Source of the DNA: Prorocentrum cordatum
Lineage: Eukaryota; Sar; Dinophyceae; Prorocentrales; Prorocentraceae
NCBI GenBank assembly: GCA_963575745.1
Contig: CAUYUJ010001408.1
Location: forward strand, 1 to 64,000
Direction of reading: 5' to 3'
Length of the DNA stretch: 64,000 bases
Both the position numbers and the translations under genes were made by a program. The notes under the pieces were generated by a model. The model was not told the DNA's origin, ran no database searches, and saw nothing but the letters and a program-made list of their open reading frames with translations. Of the stretch, positions 10,601-19,197 are shown piece after piece. The stretch's first letter is position 1; each line of letters begins with the position of its first letter.

Positions 10601-13600
10601 GCCACTTGTGGTAGTGCTTGGCCACGGTGTTGTTGAGGAGGATCGACCTGTAATATTCCAGGAGGGCCCTCGTGCCGCTACCCTTGTACAGCTTCACTGC
10701 AATACCTGCTTTAAATTGGATCGGTTCTCGGCCTCGCAGTATCGTCTTCAAGACGACTGGGTACCAGTGGCGGGCTGTCTCCTCAGGTGCGAGTTTGAGG
10801 ATGTCGTCCAAATTGCCGTCGGGTCCTCCTGCTCGGCCCTTCTTGCCGTCCGCAAAGCTCTCCACCAGATCGTTGAGTGTCATGTGCAGGTGCTGTGAGA
10901 CCTCGTCGGGTGGCGATCTGTGGGTACGGCTGATATTGTAGCGGTCCGCCAGGTCGTACTTGTCCCTGATGTCGGCTGACTCAATCTTGGCGAAGTGCTG
11001 CAGGGTGGCTCTGCTGATCTCGCCCTGGCTGCCCATGACGGTGCCGTCGGGCTGCTGCATAGTGGGCAGCGCGCTAACATATTTTGGTTTGCGACCGCCG
11101 TGGATTAGAATCTTCTTTGTCAGCTGCCACTCGGTCCTGGCGTCTCTTGCTGTTCTGCTATCCGCCAATTTGCTGCCAAGTTCGTGAAAGTAATGGTTGC
11201 GGTCGGTACTCAGCTGGTGTCTGAACGTGTCCTTGGTGTGGTCGATGAAGAGCCTGGCAGCATCATGCGCGATGCCGAGACAGCCGGTGGCATGACTGAG
11301 CTGGCACGCTCCAACAAGGGCTGCCACAGAGCAATACCAGCTATCTTCCACACGGGCATAGACAGGCGCCTCATAGCAGAGTCTCTTGCGGAAAACTTCA
11401 AGAGGTGCTGGGTCCCCGTTGTTCGTGTAGGTCCGCGTGGAGCTCTCAGCGTATCTGCGCAGCCTCAATAGGCGCATGCTAGCCTCAGAGATTGTGACGT
11501 TGCAAGGGGTAAGCGGGTCCCGTCCGAAATGCTGCTTCGTCTTCTCGGCAAGGAGTCCCGCTGTCTCGTGGTAATGGTCGTTGACGTCTGCCTTCCACGG
11601 TGGTAAGCTGATGTTGTTCAGGTCCTGCTTGAATGCGGTGATACGCTCTGGGTTCTTGAGTTTGTTAGTATCCAATAACCCGTTCCCCTTCGAACTGCGG
11701 TGGCGCCCGATGATTTCGCCCACAACTTCAACTAGCACGGGCATGTGATCTGTGGTCGTGTCGTAGCCGTTCTGGGCGTAGTTCCTCCTCTGCTTGTTGT
11801 GCTCGTTCTTCTTTCTGGCGGTTGGCTTTTGAAGGTCTCTCAAGACAGTGCAAGCCGCCGCGCACTTGAACAGGCAGGGAGCCATGGCGACGTAGTCGAT
11901 GCGGTTGGAGATCCCGTCCTTGTGGTACGTGTAATCGTCGTTGTTCCCGTAGTATGTGTTGACGACGTGCAGGTGGCAGCTGGCGACAGACTCGTGGAAT
12001 TCGTGTCCATTTTTGTCTGTCAGCTGATTTGGACCTTTCTGGCCCAACCATTGCGTGTCCTCTCCGTCCTTGTGGCTTAGCTTGGCGTTCGCGTCGATGA
12101 GCAGGATCTCTGGTTTCCACGTGTCACACAGCTCCCTGAAGTGCTCCCACCAGCCGTTGATGTCCTTGGCCTTCTGGTACGGGGCATGAGCAACGGCGAT
12201 GACGTGATGGAACAGAGGAGCCTGCACACGGACAAAGAGAATCCTGGCTGACGAGTACAGTTTTGTCAGCTGGGACTGCTTGAAGTACAGGTCTTTCCCG
12301 TTGAGCTGCCCGTACGGTAACTCGACGTTGAGTAGTAGTGCACATCCCCAGTTGCCGTCCTGCGCATCGCTCTGGATGTTGATAAAGCCTTGTCCTGTCC
12401 ATATGGCCTCTCTACAGCGTGTCTCCTGAAGCCCCGCTACGTGTACATGGTGGTCCAGGAGCTGGGCTCTGACTAGAGCCCCTTTACTGGAGATGTCCAG
12501 GTGCATGTCTGTGGAGGTGAAGTCGCCCACCATGGACTGAGCGTTGTACTGCACGATGTTGAGCTTCAGCGTGCCCTTGTTGTAGCTGTCGGCGGTGAGG
12601 TCGGGGATGTGGTCTGCATCCGCCCGCTGGGGCGAGACGTGCTCCTCGAGCCGTCCATGCCTCCACGGTGGGTACGCATGTAGGTCATTGCCCGCTGGGT
12701 TGGCCATCCAAGCCCATTCGAGTGTGCTGGTATACTGTACTATATTGACTAGCTCTTCCGCAGGTGGTGGTGGTGCTGGTTGGAGTGCGGCGTATTTTGA
12801 TAGAATATCTGCTGCTTCATTCCAGGGTGCGTCTCGATGCGCATGAGTGTGCTCGAAGCTGATGTCCTTTGTGAGCTGTAACTGCTGGAATAATATTCGT
12901 GTAAACCTCGCATGGGGGCGGTTCCTACTCGATCTGATCCGCGATGTTCCAGCTGCCGCTCCCAAAGCCGCGGTGTTGTCTCCAATAATGACGATTTCCT
13001 GCTCATCGTCCTCCTGTGTACATGCGATGCCTGCCCAGAGTAGCGCTCCCAATTCGGGGCTGGTGCTGGAGGTGATGTTGTTGGCCATCTCCTCGCTGAC
13101 AGATAGGGCGTGGTTGGAGTACATGTGCCTGTAGTAGGCGATGCCCTGGTCGTCCTCTCTCAGGTGTACCACTGCCCATGCTGATGTACCCGGTGCTTTA
13201 GCATGGTAGGACGCGTCGGTGAAGTAGTAGTGCCGCTTCACTGCCGACAAAGGTCTCGAGGGAGCAAGGTGCTTCACCGCCAGCCTGGTATGCTCGTGCA
13301 GGTCGTGCTCTTCGAGGTCGTAATGCCATGTCAGCTTCTGGATGTGTTGCTGGAATTGCGTCGGTAGGAACTGTGGGGATCCGATGTTGAGGGAGCGTCG
13401 CTGCGTGCTGTTGCTGTCTCTGCGCTGGTCGGTTTTGTGCGCTTGCCCGTGTGTTGCTGGTCTAGTTCTTTGTCGTCGTCTCCTTCTGCGCTCGCAGCGC
13501 CGGTAATCGTCGCTGTACTCGCTGTCAGTGTTGGTGTGTTGGCTAGTGCGTTGGTTGTCTCGGGCGTCTTCCGCCGTTGTGCTCCGCCTAGTTGAGATGC

Positions 13601-15314
13601 GGAAGGGGTACATGGCTGGGGTTGTACGTCGTTGTGGTGCGGAGATGGCTTGTTGCCGCCCCGTCGGCTGCCCGCTAGCTCCGTGGTAGCTCCTGAACGG
13701 CAGCATTGCTCGGCGGGGGTGTGCGTCCCTCTGGGGCTGGGGGTGCTGTCTGGCATTAGTCGTTGCGTCTGGGAGTGGTTGCTCGGTCTCCAAGTGGTCG
13801 GTTGGCTTGTAGGGCTTGGTCCCCATCCGCGTCGTGCTCCATTCCCGTGGGGTCGGCGGCTTTTGGCAGCACTTCTCATCGGCGTTCAAGTTGTCCGATC
13901 CAGCCCGCACGGCCTGACTGAACAGGAGCTCGTGTGATTGGGCTTGGAGCATGCTGTCACGTAGTCGGTGAGATATGCCGCCATGAGGGTCGGTTGGGTT
14001 CGGTGGTGGAAAGATAGGTAATGCTGGCTCTGCGCGTTGCTCTTGAGGGTCTAGGTTTGGTTTGGCTGGTGTCGGTGGCGGGAGTGTAGATGGTTGCTCG
14101 TCGTTGGACCTGGTTGAGCGCCCCAGCACGACATCGCTGTCACGAGAGCAAGGCATCGGCCACCCTCCCGTCGGAGGCATGCTCTCGCGACTTCGCACCT
14201 GCAAGGGGGAGTCAACCCGCAGCTGCTCGGGGAGAGCAGGACCGTCCGTCGACGGCCTTGCAGAGTGAGGCGACCCCGCCCTGACACGCCAACGCGGGTA
14301 GGTCCTGGTCGGTACGTTATGTTGCTTGGACTCGTCAGAGCAAGGAGTCTGCTCTGCTGCTGTGTACCTAGGCGCTGCCCTCCAAGTAGTACGCGACCTC
14401 GGACAGCTGCTGCGCTCTCGACTCGGGCGCTCGCTGGCGGGGTCCAAGTCCTGCTCCTCAGGATGTTCCGCTCCAGGCGGCTGAGTGCTATCTGGCAGTG
14501 CTTCGTCCTCGCAGGTGCTGCTGTCCGCAAGCGCCTCGAAGGGGTTATTGATCAGCGGCACTCCAAAGTCTGGTCGCATCTCCATCCTGTGCGCCTGTCT
14601 TAGTAATCTTTTGCGCCTCGCCACTCTTCTTTCTCTTGCAACAGCTGTGGCGTCGTTGGGGTGCGGTTCTGCTGCTGTAGGGCTGTAGCTTATGCTGTCA
14701 AGGTATGTGTCCTGTATTTGCTCTAGTTGGTAGGCTTGTATGGGTCCATGCTGTATCTGTCGGTTGTAGTCAGTGCCTGGGTGTGTCGTGGTGCCTGCAT
14801 TTAATTTGGCTGACGCTGGTGGACTAGCCAGCCCTCTAGGGGTCTTTGTGCTTGCCGTGTGGTCTGCTTGCGAACCCAGGTGGCTGGGGTCGAGAGGTTG
14901 GCGGGCAAGCCAGGCTCCGTCGTCTGCAAGCGTGGGGTGCTCCTCGAGTACCCGGCGCTGGGAGACCTCCAGATGTGATGAATCTGGTAGTCTCGACCTG
15001 CTGCCTGGGTCCTCCTTCGCATGGCTGTGGTGCCTGGGCTGCGACGCCGCATGGGCCGCCGCGGCTCCCGCGAAGTGGGATGTCGAACCAGACATGGCCA
15101 AGGGGTGTCGCCTTGGTCCACGCTGTTGGCACTGCGTCGGACTGCTCGAGTAGCTCTCCCACTCTTGTTGCAGTCCCACCCTGTCGCGGTGCTGGTTGCT
15201 TGTCTGAACCCCGCTGGCAGTGGGGGTCGCGGCCTGAGGGAGTCGCTCAGGTCCGCGCTTGGAGCGCTCAGACTTGATGTCGCCGTTCTGTGGGTGGTCC
15301 CCACCCTTGCCCAC
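7644..15314 (-). CDS. LINE ORF2: RNase H - endonuclease - reverse transcriptase - zinc finger - C5-methyltransferase-like polyprotein
   Basis: One uninterrupted 2,556-codon ORF. Residues 1-690 are Pro/Arg/Gln-rich and look disordered. RNase H spans about 695-840 with a D700-E754-D779-D836 set (YFTDAS, SPELGALLW, IIGDNTAAL, NEAADILSK). An APE-type endonuclease follows at about 920-1195 (N924, E964 in LQETR, D1074/N1076 in DANA, D1189-H1190 in TDHMPV). Reverse transcriptase is at about 1480-1900, with motif A Asp1624 in LLDLRQAFYS and catalytic FMDD at 1772-1775. C2H2-type fingers lie at about 2105-2170. The C-terminus (about 2260-2556) resembles a C5 DNA methyltransferase: LHLFSGRRR (motif I, about 2264), AGPPCETW with Cys2333 (motif IV), LEHP with Glu2399 (motif VI), FGQDARK (motif VIII-like, about 2438), then EYPSRLCKA. 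Expected to be mobilised by target-primed reverse transcription. Odd points: RNase H lies before the endonuclease, and a methyltransferase-like tail is present. The true start could be upstream of the first ATG. Confidence 0.9.
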   Translation of the reverse strand: MGKGGDHPQNGDIKSERSKRGPERLPQAATPTASGVQTSNQHRDRVGLQQEWESYSSSPTQCQQRGPRRHPLAMSGSTSHFAGAAAAHAASQPRHHSHAKEDPGSRSRLPDSSHLEVSQRRVLEEHPTLADDGAWLARQPLDPSHLGSQADHTASTKTPRGLASPPASAKLNAGTTTHPGTDYNRQIQHGPIQAYQLEQIQDTYLDSISYSPTAAEPHPNDATAVARERRVARRKRLLRQAHRMEMRPDFGVPLINNPFEALADSSTCEDEALPDSTQPPGAEHPEEQDLDPASERPSRERSSCPRSRTTWRAAPRYTAAEQTPCSDESKQHNVPTRTYPRWRVRAGSPHSARPSTDGPALPEQLRVDSPLQVRSRESMPPTGGWPMPCSRDSDVVLGRSTRSNDEQPSTLPPPTPAKPNLDPQEQRAEPALPIFPPPNPTDPHGGISHRLRDSMLQAQSHELLFSQAVRAGSDNLNADEKCCQKPPTPREWSTTRMGTKPYKPTDHLETEQPLPDATTNARQHPQPQRDAHPRRAMLPFRSYHGASGQPTGRQQAISAPQRRTTPAMYPFRISTRRSTTAEDARDNQRTSQHTNTDSEYSDDYRRCERRRRRRQRTRPATHGQAHKTDQRRDSNSTQRRSLNIGSPQFLPTQFQQHIQKLTWHYDLEEHDLHEHTRLAVKHLAPSRPLSAVKRHYYFTDASYHAKAPGTSAWAVVHLREDDQGIAYYRHMYSNHALSVSEEMANNITSSTSPELGALLWAGIACTQEDDEQEIVIIGDNTAALGAAAGTSRIRSSRNRPHARFTRILFQQLQLTKDISFEHTHAHRDAPWNEAADILSKYAALQPAPPPPAEELVNIVQYTSTLEWAWMANPAGNDLHAYPPWRHGRLEEHVSPQRADADHIPDLTADSYNKGTLKLNIVQYNAQSMVGDFTSTDMHLDISSKGALVRAQLLDHHVHVAGLQETRCREAIWTGQGFINIQSDAQDGNWGCALLLNVELPYGQLNGKDLYFKQSQLTKLYSSARILFVRVQAPLFHHVIAVAHAPYQKAKDINGWWEHFRELCDTWKPEILLIDANAKLSHKDGEDTQWLGQKGPNQLTDKNGHEFHESVASCHLHVVNTYYGNNDDYTYHKDGISNRIDYVAMAPCLFKCAAACTVLRDLQKPTARKKNEHNKQRRNYAQNGYDTTTDHMPVLVEVVGEIIGRHRSSKGNGLLDTNKLKNPERITAFKQDLNNISLPPWKADVNDHYHETAGLLAEKTKQHFGRDPLTPCNVTISEASMRLLRLRRYAESSTRTYTNNGDPAPLEVFRKRLCYEAPVYARVEDSWYCSVAALVGACQLSHATGCLGIAHDAARLFIDHTKDTFRHQLSTDRNHYFHELGSKLADSRTARDARTEWQLTKKILIHGGRKPKYVSALPTMQQPDGTVMGSQGEISRATLQHFAKIESADIRDKYDLADRYNISRTHRSPPDEVSQHLHMTLNDLVESFADGKKGRAGGPDGNLDDILKLAPEETARHWYPVVLKTILRGREPIQFKAGIAVKLYKGSGTRALLEYYRSILLNNTVAKHYHKWPRATTLRVCSSLLRVTQHGGIPKKSGAYSTHTIKAFFRICRRRRLSAVGILLDLRQAFYSVIREFVLGREGEKPWLLKVMAGGAPPEWLMPAIQQLIASPGYLALNDVDENLRFQLEEAHDTTFFQARGEELCAESRKGTRPGNGLADLIFNISFAHALGPLEQELHAGGYLLQLPPAGEQAIVTSGQLQGLEGTLPEVSFMDDATFLCVLNDNTKIESSIFDILSIIARRLKIFGHDLHPKKTKALLHIDGHAKQHIKAKIFKTNPITLRREDGQPPTSTEVSTAEVTTQGLTLGNIVTSDGGEGPNLMRRIIDHRSAEGPLKKSIFRLPHIDLKAKLLYLTALAQSKLTYDCEVWGPLTVQQKQMLQSRHMASLRAAARQQRHSAGHVHTLDDEIYLLCDEVPIHMYLRRRRLMYLARMAHADTPFLHRLIDELWEDEKAWNALIVEDLDWIRSFLLDDEDIGSDIRGLLRWLRTQHVRAAQATITRAWLRYKAWQHDIYRHRVWQRQLHRLAQEFGMTTPNFEGLPPAQHCGYICYECGKILKTRGAWKRHRTMEHIGYDLPELLARSTTCPGCGKNFITRSRILKHLRRCPKCLAVLQAIEVPMDLQEAAERREEEREAVAARKAMGHGATKALVPAQQVIQLKLADYIEQHQLQLSPAPPAAADVQTATPPAIVFSPCRPMVTTAMFLLHLFSGRRRIEDFQYHFEMNIRECNLVVLSIDVQIDPVKGDLTKPDVVDFWCAAILQGKIFGIVAGPPCETWCSSRWHAAEGKAPRPLRTHEAPWGIQAASQVEHQQIALANELYRTALLLITTGLQHNVSAVLEHPAPATWCPQAPSSWQRAETLWLLEQTGVELHYIDQCQFGQDARKPTCLMAAHLGELAQELRAVPGGQLCRHAGHAGVYGRDGQGGWRTAPLKEYPSRLCKAMATAFAAHWGQLADAEAMWAETDDCYHRFYAPLDYYMETDQIGHDCHRAWGKHRR

Positions 15315-15634
15315 AGACGCGGCGTCTAGGGAGCTGATAGTGCGGGTAGTTCGTCTGCTACGCCTCTTGAGTCGGGGCTCCCTAGTAGAGCGTTGGTGGT
15401 TTGAAGCGGATGCGGCATCCCCCAGGCTCGCATCGGCTTGGTCATAGCTATGTAGTGTGATGGAGGCTAGGTGCGATCGTGTGCGTATGGCCGAAAGCCA
15501 TGGGTGTGGGTCGTTGGGCGTAGGCTCGTCACCGCACGGGTCTCTGAGTCTGGGCCCGATGTCCCCGATATCTTCTGGTGTAGTTGTCTGGGCGCAGGTC
15601 TGGGCCAGTTGCCCCCCAGCCTGCGTACTCCGTA

Positions 15635-17220
15635 TCAGTTTTTTGACAGTCGACCCCCGTCGAGGTCGCTCTCGCCGCTCTCGATGAAGGGTGCCACTCT
15701 GTCACCTGGTTCCGCGAAGCCATCGTCCGCGTCACAGATCCTGACCTTTTTCGGCTGGCTCCTCGCCCTCCTGGGTTCCCTTGGTTGCTTCAGGTTGCCT
15801 CTGCATGGAGGTGCCGAGCTCGTCCTCTCTGGTGTGCCCAAGTGGAAACGCGGTGGTGGCAGTCGTGGCTCGTGTGGCTCGGTGGGCGTGATATCCTCAA
15901 TCGGCATCCGTGGAGGTGTGCTGGGGCAATCCTCCTCGTCGCGGCTGAGGTCGATGAACAGCGTCGTCATGGGAGTCTTGGCCGTCTGTGAACGCTGTTG
16001 TGGGGTTTTGTGTGGCGTGAGAGGCGTGACGGGCGGAAACAGTATGTGTCTTGGCGTGGGCTGTTCCGTCGGGATGGGTGAGTCGGCTGGTATCGTTGGT
16101 GAGAGTGAGGCGAGGTCTGTCGGGGCTTCGCCCTCCTTCTCCTTGCTCAGGCCTTGACGGTTCTTCCACTCTTCGTCCAGCAGGTCAGCGTCGTCGGATT
16201 CGCCAATTGGGATGCAATCGCTGCTCGCCTGTACCTCGAGCATCCCTGAGTGCGAGGAGGAGCCGACCCTCTTGTACTCCTCAATGTGCTGGCGCTGCTG
16301 AGGTGGTGGTGGGGGGAGCGGCCACTCTTCGGCGGATGTCCTCGGCACAAAGCTTTGGTTCTGGAAGCTGAGGTCGTCGCTCGACGAGGGGGTAGGCTCC
16401 TCTGGCGTTGGCATAGACGATGTATGGGACCTCTCTCCAAATCCCACCTCGGCCAGCTCCTCGAGGTACGGCGGCAGTTCTGGATGTGGAAGTTCGTACT
16501 GGCTAGGTAGCAGCCGAAGTAAGTCTGCCTCAAGTTGCTCCCTCTGGTACGCGCCCTCCTGGTCCGCCATGCCTTGGTCACGCTCGCTCGTGGCTGTGTC
16601 TCCCATGAGGTCCTCCGTCATGTCGATTAGCAGGTCCTCGTCCACTTGTCCTCCTGCTCCCCAGGCCTCCCGTAGTGCAGTCTGGAGTCCAGCCGTTTGC
16701 AAATCATGTGCCCGTTGGAGTTCTTGTAATTGCTGCTGCCTCTGCGCTTCGTTCATATGATGGTTGTGGGCGTAGTGCTGCGCGATGGCCTGCATCTCCT
16801 GCTGGCACTGGTGCTGCAGTGTACTGTGGTACTGGTGCGCCGCTTGGTTCTCCATCTCCTGCTGCTGCTGTAATGCATGGAGTTCGCTTGTGGCTGCTGT
16901 TTGTCGCTGCAGTGCCACCTCCTCCATCCTTTGGGCTTTGTCCACCTCCTCCTGGTGCTCGCCGACGCGCTCCAGATACCTTTCCTGCTCGTGCTGCATC
17001 TCGTATGCCTTCGCCTGGATGGCTGCGTGCTCCAGGTTCAGGACGACCCGCATCGCTTCGCGCTTGTTGGCTTCTTCCTGATGCTCGTGGGCCATCTGCT
17101 GATAGTTCACTGCGATCCGCAGCTCCTCCTCCTTATAAGCGCTGTGGCGGGCGCATCTCTCCTGGTACTCCGCCTCCGCCATCTCCTGCATATCGCCTTC
17201 TCGTTGTGCTCCTGCGCCAT
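15635..17220 (-). CDS. LINE ORF1, C-terminal part (after frameshift)
   Basis: In this frame meaningful sequence starts near 17210 (GDMQEMAEAEYQER) and runs to the stop at 15635. The first ~300 residues of real sequence are a long Glu/Gln/Ala/His-rich coiled coil (EEELRIAVNYQQMAHEHQ, RYLERVGEHQEEVDKAQRM). An acidic Pro/Ser/Thr-rich tail follows. The frame is open upstream to 17515, but that stretch is the out-of-frame reading of the preceding segment. Coiled-coil ORF1 proteins of LINEs bind element RNA; that role is inferred. It lies 320 bp upstream of ORF2 on the same strand. No zinc knuckle or RRM is evident. Confidence 0.65.
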
Positions 17221-18732
17221 CTTGTACCACTGGGCCTCTTGGGTTGCCATCTCTCTCACAACTTGCTCCTCCTGCCTGGCCTTCTGGACCTGCTGCGTGT
17301 AGATGGCTGCTCTTCTCTGGTCTTCCATGTGCATCTCCTCGCGCAAGGTCTTCTTTTCCATCTCGATATGCATTTGCAGGTCTGCGAGCATCCCTTTGGC
17401 CCTTTCCTCCTGTGTCCTCTGGGTGCCTCTTTGTGCTTCGTATGCTTTTGCTTCTTCCTCCTCTAGCTTGGCGTTGTGGTGCCGCTTGAGAGCGTTGACC
17501 TCCCATATGTGCCACTTCTCCTGCTTGGCCAACTGCTCTTCGGTCGTGTGGTACATTTTTTGCGCGATGGTCTGCTCGTAGGCCTTCAGTTCGCTTTTGT
17601 GCTTGAACTCTGCTTGTGCAAGTAGGTCGCTTTGCTGCTGTTCTTTTTTTTGCTGCGAATCAAGCCTCTCGGTCAATCTCCTGATGGCGTCTTTGATCTC
17701 GTCTGATGCTGCTGTGACTGGTCGGGGCTGCTGGGCTGGGGCTGGCTGAGCTGTTGCTGGTTGGGCCATGGCCGGAGCCGCTGGCGCTGCCGCAGGGTCG
17801 CGCCTTCTCCTCGCGGCTGGGTGTGGCGTGCGTCCTCTGGTGGGATCATGGCTCCCGTCTTCCTCGGATGATTCGTCCTTTACTCCCGCCGACTTGGCCA
17901 TTTGATCTCTGGTTTCCCTCATCAGGGTTTTGTAGACCCTGATGGTTCTGGCTGCCGTCGCCTCCTGGTCCAGCATCTTGCTGAGCCGCTTCTCCATCTC
18001 TGCATGCTCCTCCTCCAACTTTTCCAGCGTGGCCCTGAGCTGCCTCATGCGTTCTTTGTGAGGCAGGACGAAGGAGATGTTCGCGGCGGTGATCGCCGCT
18101 TCCTGCTCGAGGCTGGTTGTGCACAAGCCGGCCAGCCTAGCACCTGCGATGTTCTCGGTGAGACGCCCCAGCCTGTGGCACTTGGTCTTGTACCACACGA
18201 ACCTCATCTCTTCATCATCTGGAGGTGCGGACCAGCTCTCGTGCTCCATCGCGACGGCGAAGGAGACTGGCGTGATGCTGTCCAGGACTGCCTTCTGCTG
18301 GGGGCTGTACTGGTAACTGCCGATGTGGGCTGCGGCAGGCATGTCGAGCTGGTCCCTTCTTCTGCGCCTGCCGCTTCTCTTTCTGGCTGAGGCGCTCCTC
18401 CAGGGCGCTCTGTGCTTCCAGTGCTGGTCGCTGTCGCTTTGCTGCTGGTGCTTGTGGGTCTGTGGCTGCTGCTGCTGCTGCTGGTGGCGCTTGTGGGTCT
18501 GTGGCTGCTGCTGCTGCTGCTGACTATGCTGCTGCCACTCCCAGGGCCGCCCACCAATGGCTCCGTAGTCGCCAGTCCAGTCTGCGCTGCGCTGGCGCTG
18601 CGCCTGGGCTGTGGACCCTGCTCCTGTCCACCTTTTCCCAGGGCCGCGCCGCGACGCCTCGAGGTGTGTGGTCCCTGCTCCTGACCACCTTTCCCTCGAG
18701 GCGTCGCGCTGCTGTTTCCAGTTCTGCTCCAT
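17107..18732 (-). CDS. LINE ORF1, N-terminal part (before frameshift)
   Basis: A Gln/Arg-rich start includes QQQQ/THKH tracts from CAG repeats at 18460-18525. A more globular segment follows from about 18342 (MPAAAHIGSYQYSP; FVWYKTKCHRLGRLTENIAG). Next come heptad-rich helices (LRATLEKLEEEHAEMEKRLSKML; IRRLTERLDSQQKKEQQQS; WEVNALKRHHNAKLEEEEAKA). The ORF is open back to 19530, but its first ~140 codons are antisense to the endonuclease of the divergent element, so I prefer Met at 18732 or 18342. Near 17200 the coiled coil continues in the -1 frame, where this frame degenerates into RRWRRRSTRR. Confidence 0.6.
   Translation of the reverse strand: MEQNWKQQRDASRERWSGAGTTHLEASRRGPGKRWTGAGSTAQAQRQRSADWTGDYGAIGGRPWEWQQHSQQQQQQPQTHKRHQQQQQQPQTHKHQQQSDSDQHWKHRAPWRSASARKRSGRRRRRDQLDMPAAAHIGSYQYSPQQKAVLDSITPVSFAVAMEHESWSAPPDDEEMRFVWYKTKCHRLGRLTENIAGARLAGLCTTSLEQEAAITAANISFVLPHKERMRQLRATLEKLEEEHAEMEKRLSKMLDQEATAARTIRVYKTLMRETRDQMAKSAGVKDESSEEDGSHDPTRGRTPHPAARRRRDPAAAPAAPAMAQPATAQPAPAQQPRPVTAASDEIKDAIRRLTERLDSQQKKEQQQSDLLAQAEFKHKSELKAYEQTIAQKMYHTTEEQLAKQEKWHIWEVNALKRHHNAKLEEEEAKAYEAQRGTQRTQEERAKGMLADLQMHIEMEKKTLREEMHMEDQRRAAIYTQQVQKARQEEQVVREMATQEAQWYKMAQEHNEKAICRRWRRRSTRRDAPATALIRRRSCGSQ
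18460..18525 (-). repeat. CAG-type repeat inside ORF1
   Basis: Two near-identical ~39-bp blocks of ctg/gtg triplets encode the Gln/His tracts of ORF1 on the minus strand. They look like in-frame triplet expansion within the element. Confidence 0.7.
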
Positions 18733-19027
18733 GTCGTGCTGCCGGTGGCGCTGGGGCTGCTGCGCACTGTGGTGCTGCTCCAATCTGCTGGCTGCAGCCG
18801 CCAATCTTATCAGCAGCCTGTCTTGTCCTCTCTGGGTCCTGGCGCGGCGGTGCCAGGCTTCTTCTTTGTTCCTGGGCGTGGCGGTCGGGGTGACCGCCGC
18901 GGCTGCGGCGCCTCTTTGTCTTCTCTTTGATGGCTCCGCGGCGCGCGAGCCACGACCGACGGGGCGACCGACGACGAACGATGCCGCGACGGTCCCAGCC
19001 CCTCCTCGGCCGCATGGCTTGTGGTGC

Positions 19028-19077
19028 CTCCTCCTCCTCCTCCTCCTCCTCCTCCTCCTCCCCCTCCCCCTCCTCAA
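19028..19077. repeat. (TCC)n tract between the two divergent LINEs
   Basis: About 16 TCC units in the short gap between the minus-strand ORF1 and the plus-strand ORF. It produces poly-Pro upstream of the likely plus-strand start and poly-Arg in the minus-strand frame. It probably lies in 5' UTR or insertion-junction sequence rather than coding sequence. Confidence 0.8.
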
Positions 19078-19197
19078 GCCCCTCTGGCACAGGCACACGG
19101 CACCAGGGCTAGTCTGGCCTCGGTGTCGAAACTTCGTTTCGACTTGCCTCGCCTTGCCTCGTCGCGCGATCGGATGGGTGTCGGTGTGGTTGCTCTC

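Noticed and set aside
17180-17230. Programmed -1 frameshift in LINE ORF1
   Set aside because: No X XXY YYZ slippery heptamer with a downstream stem is visible at the change point; an indel is simpler.
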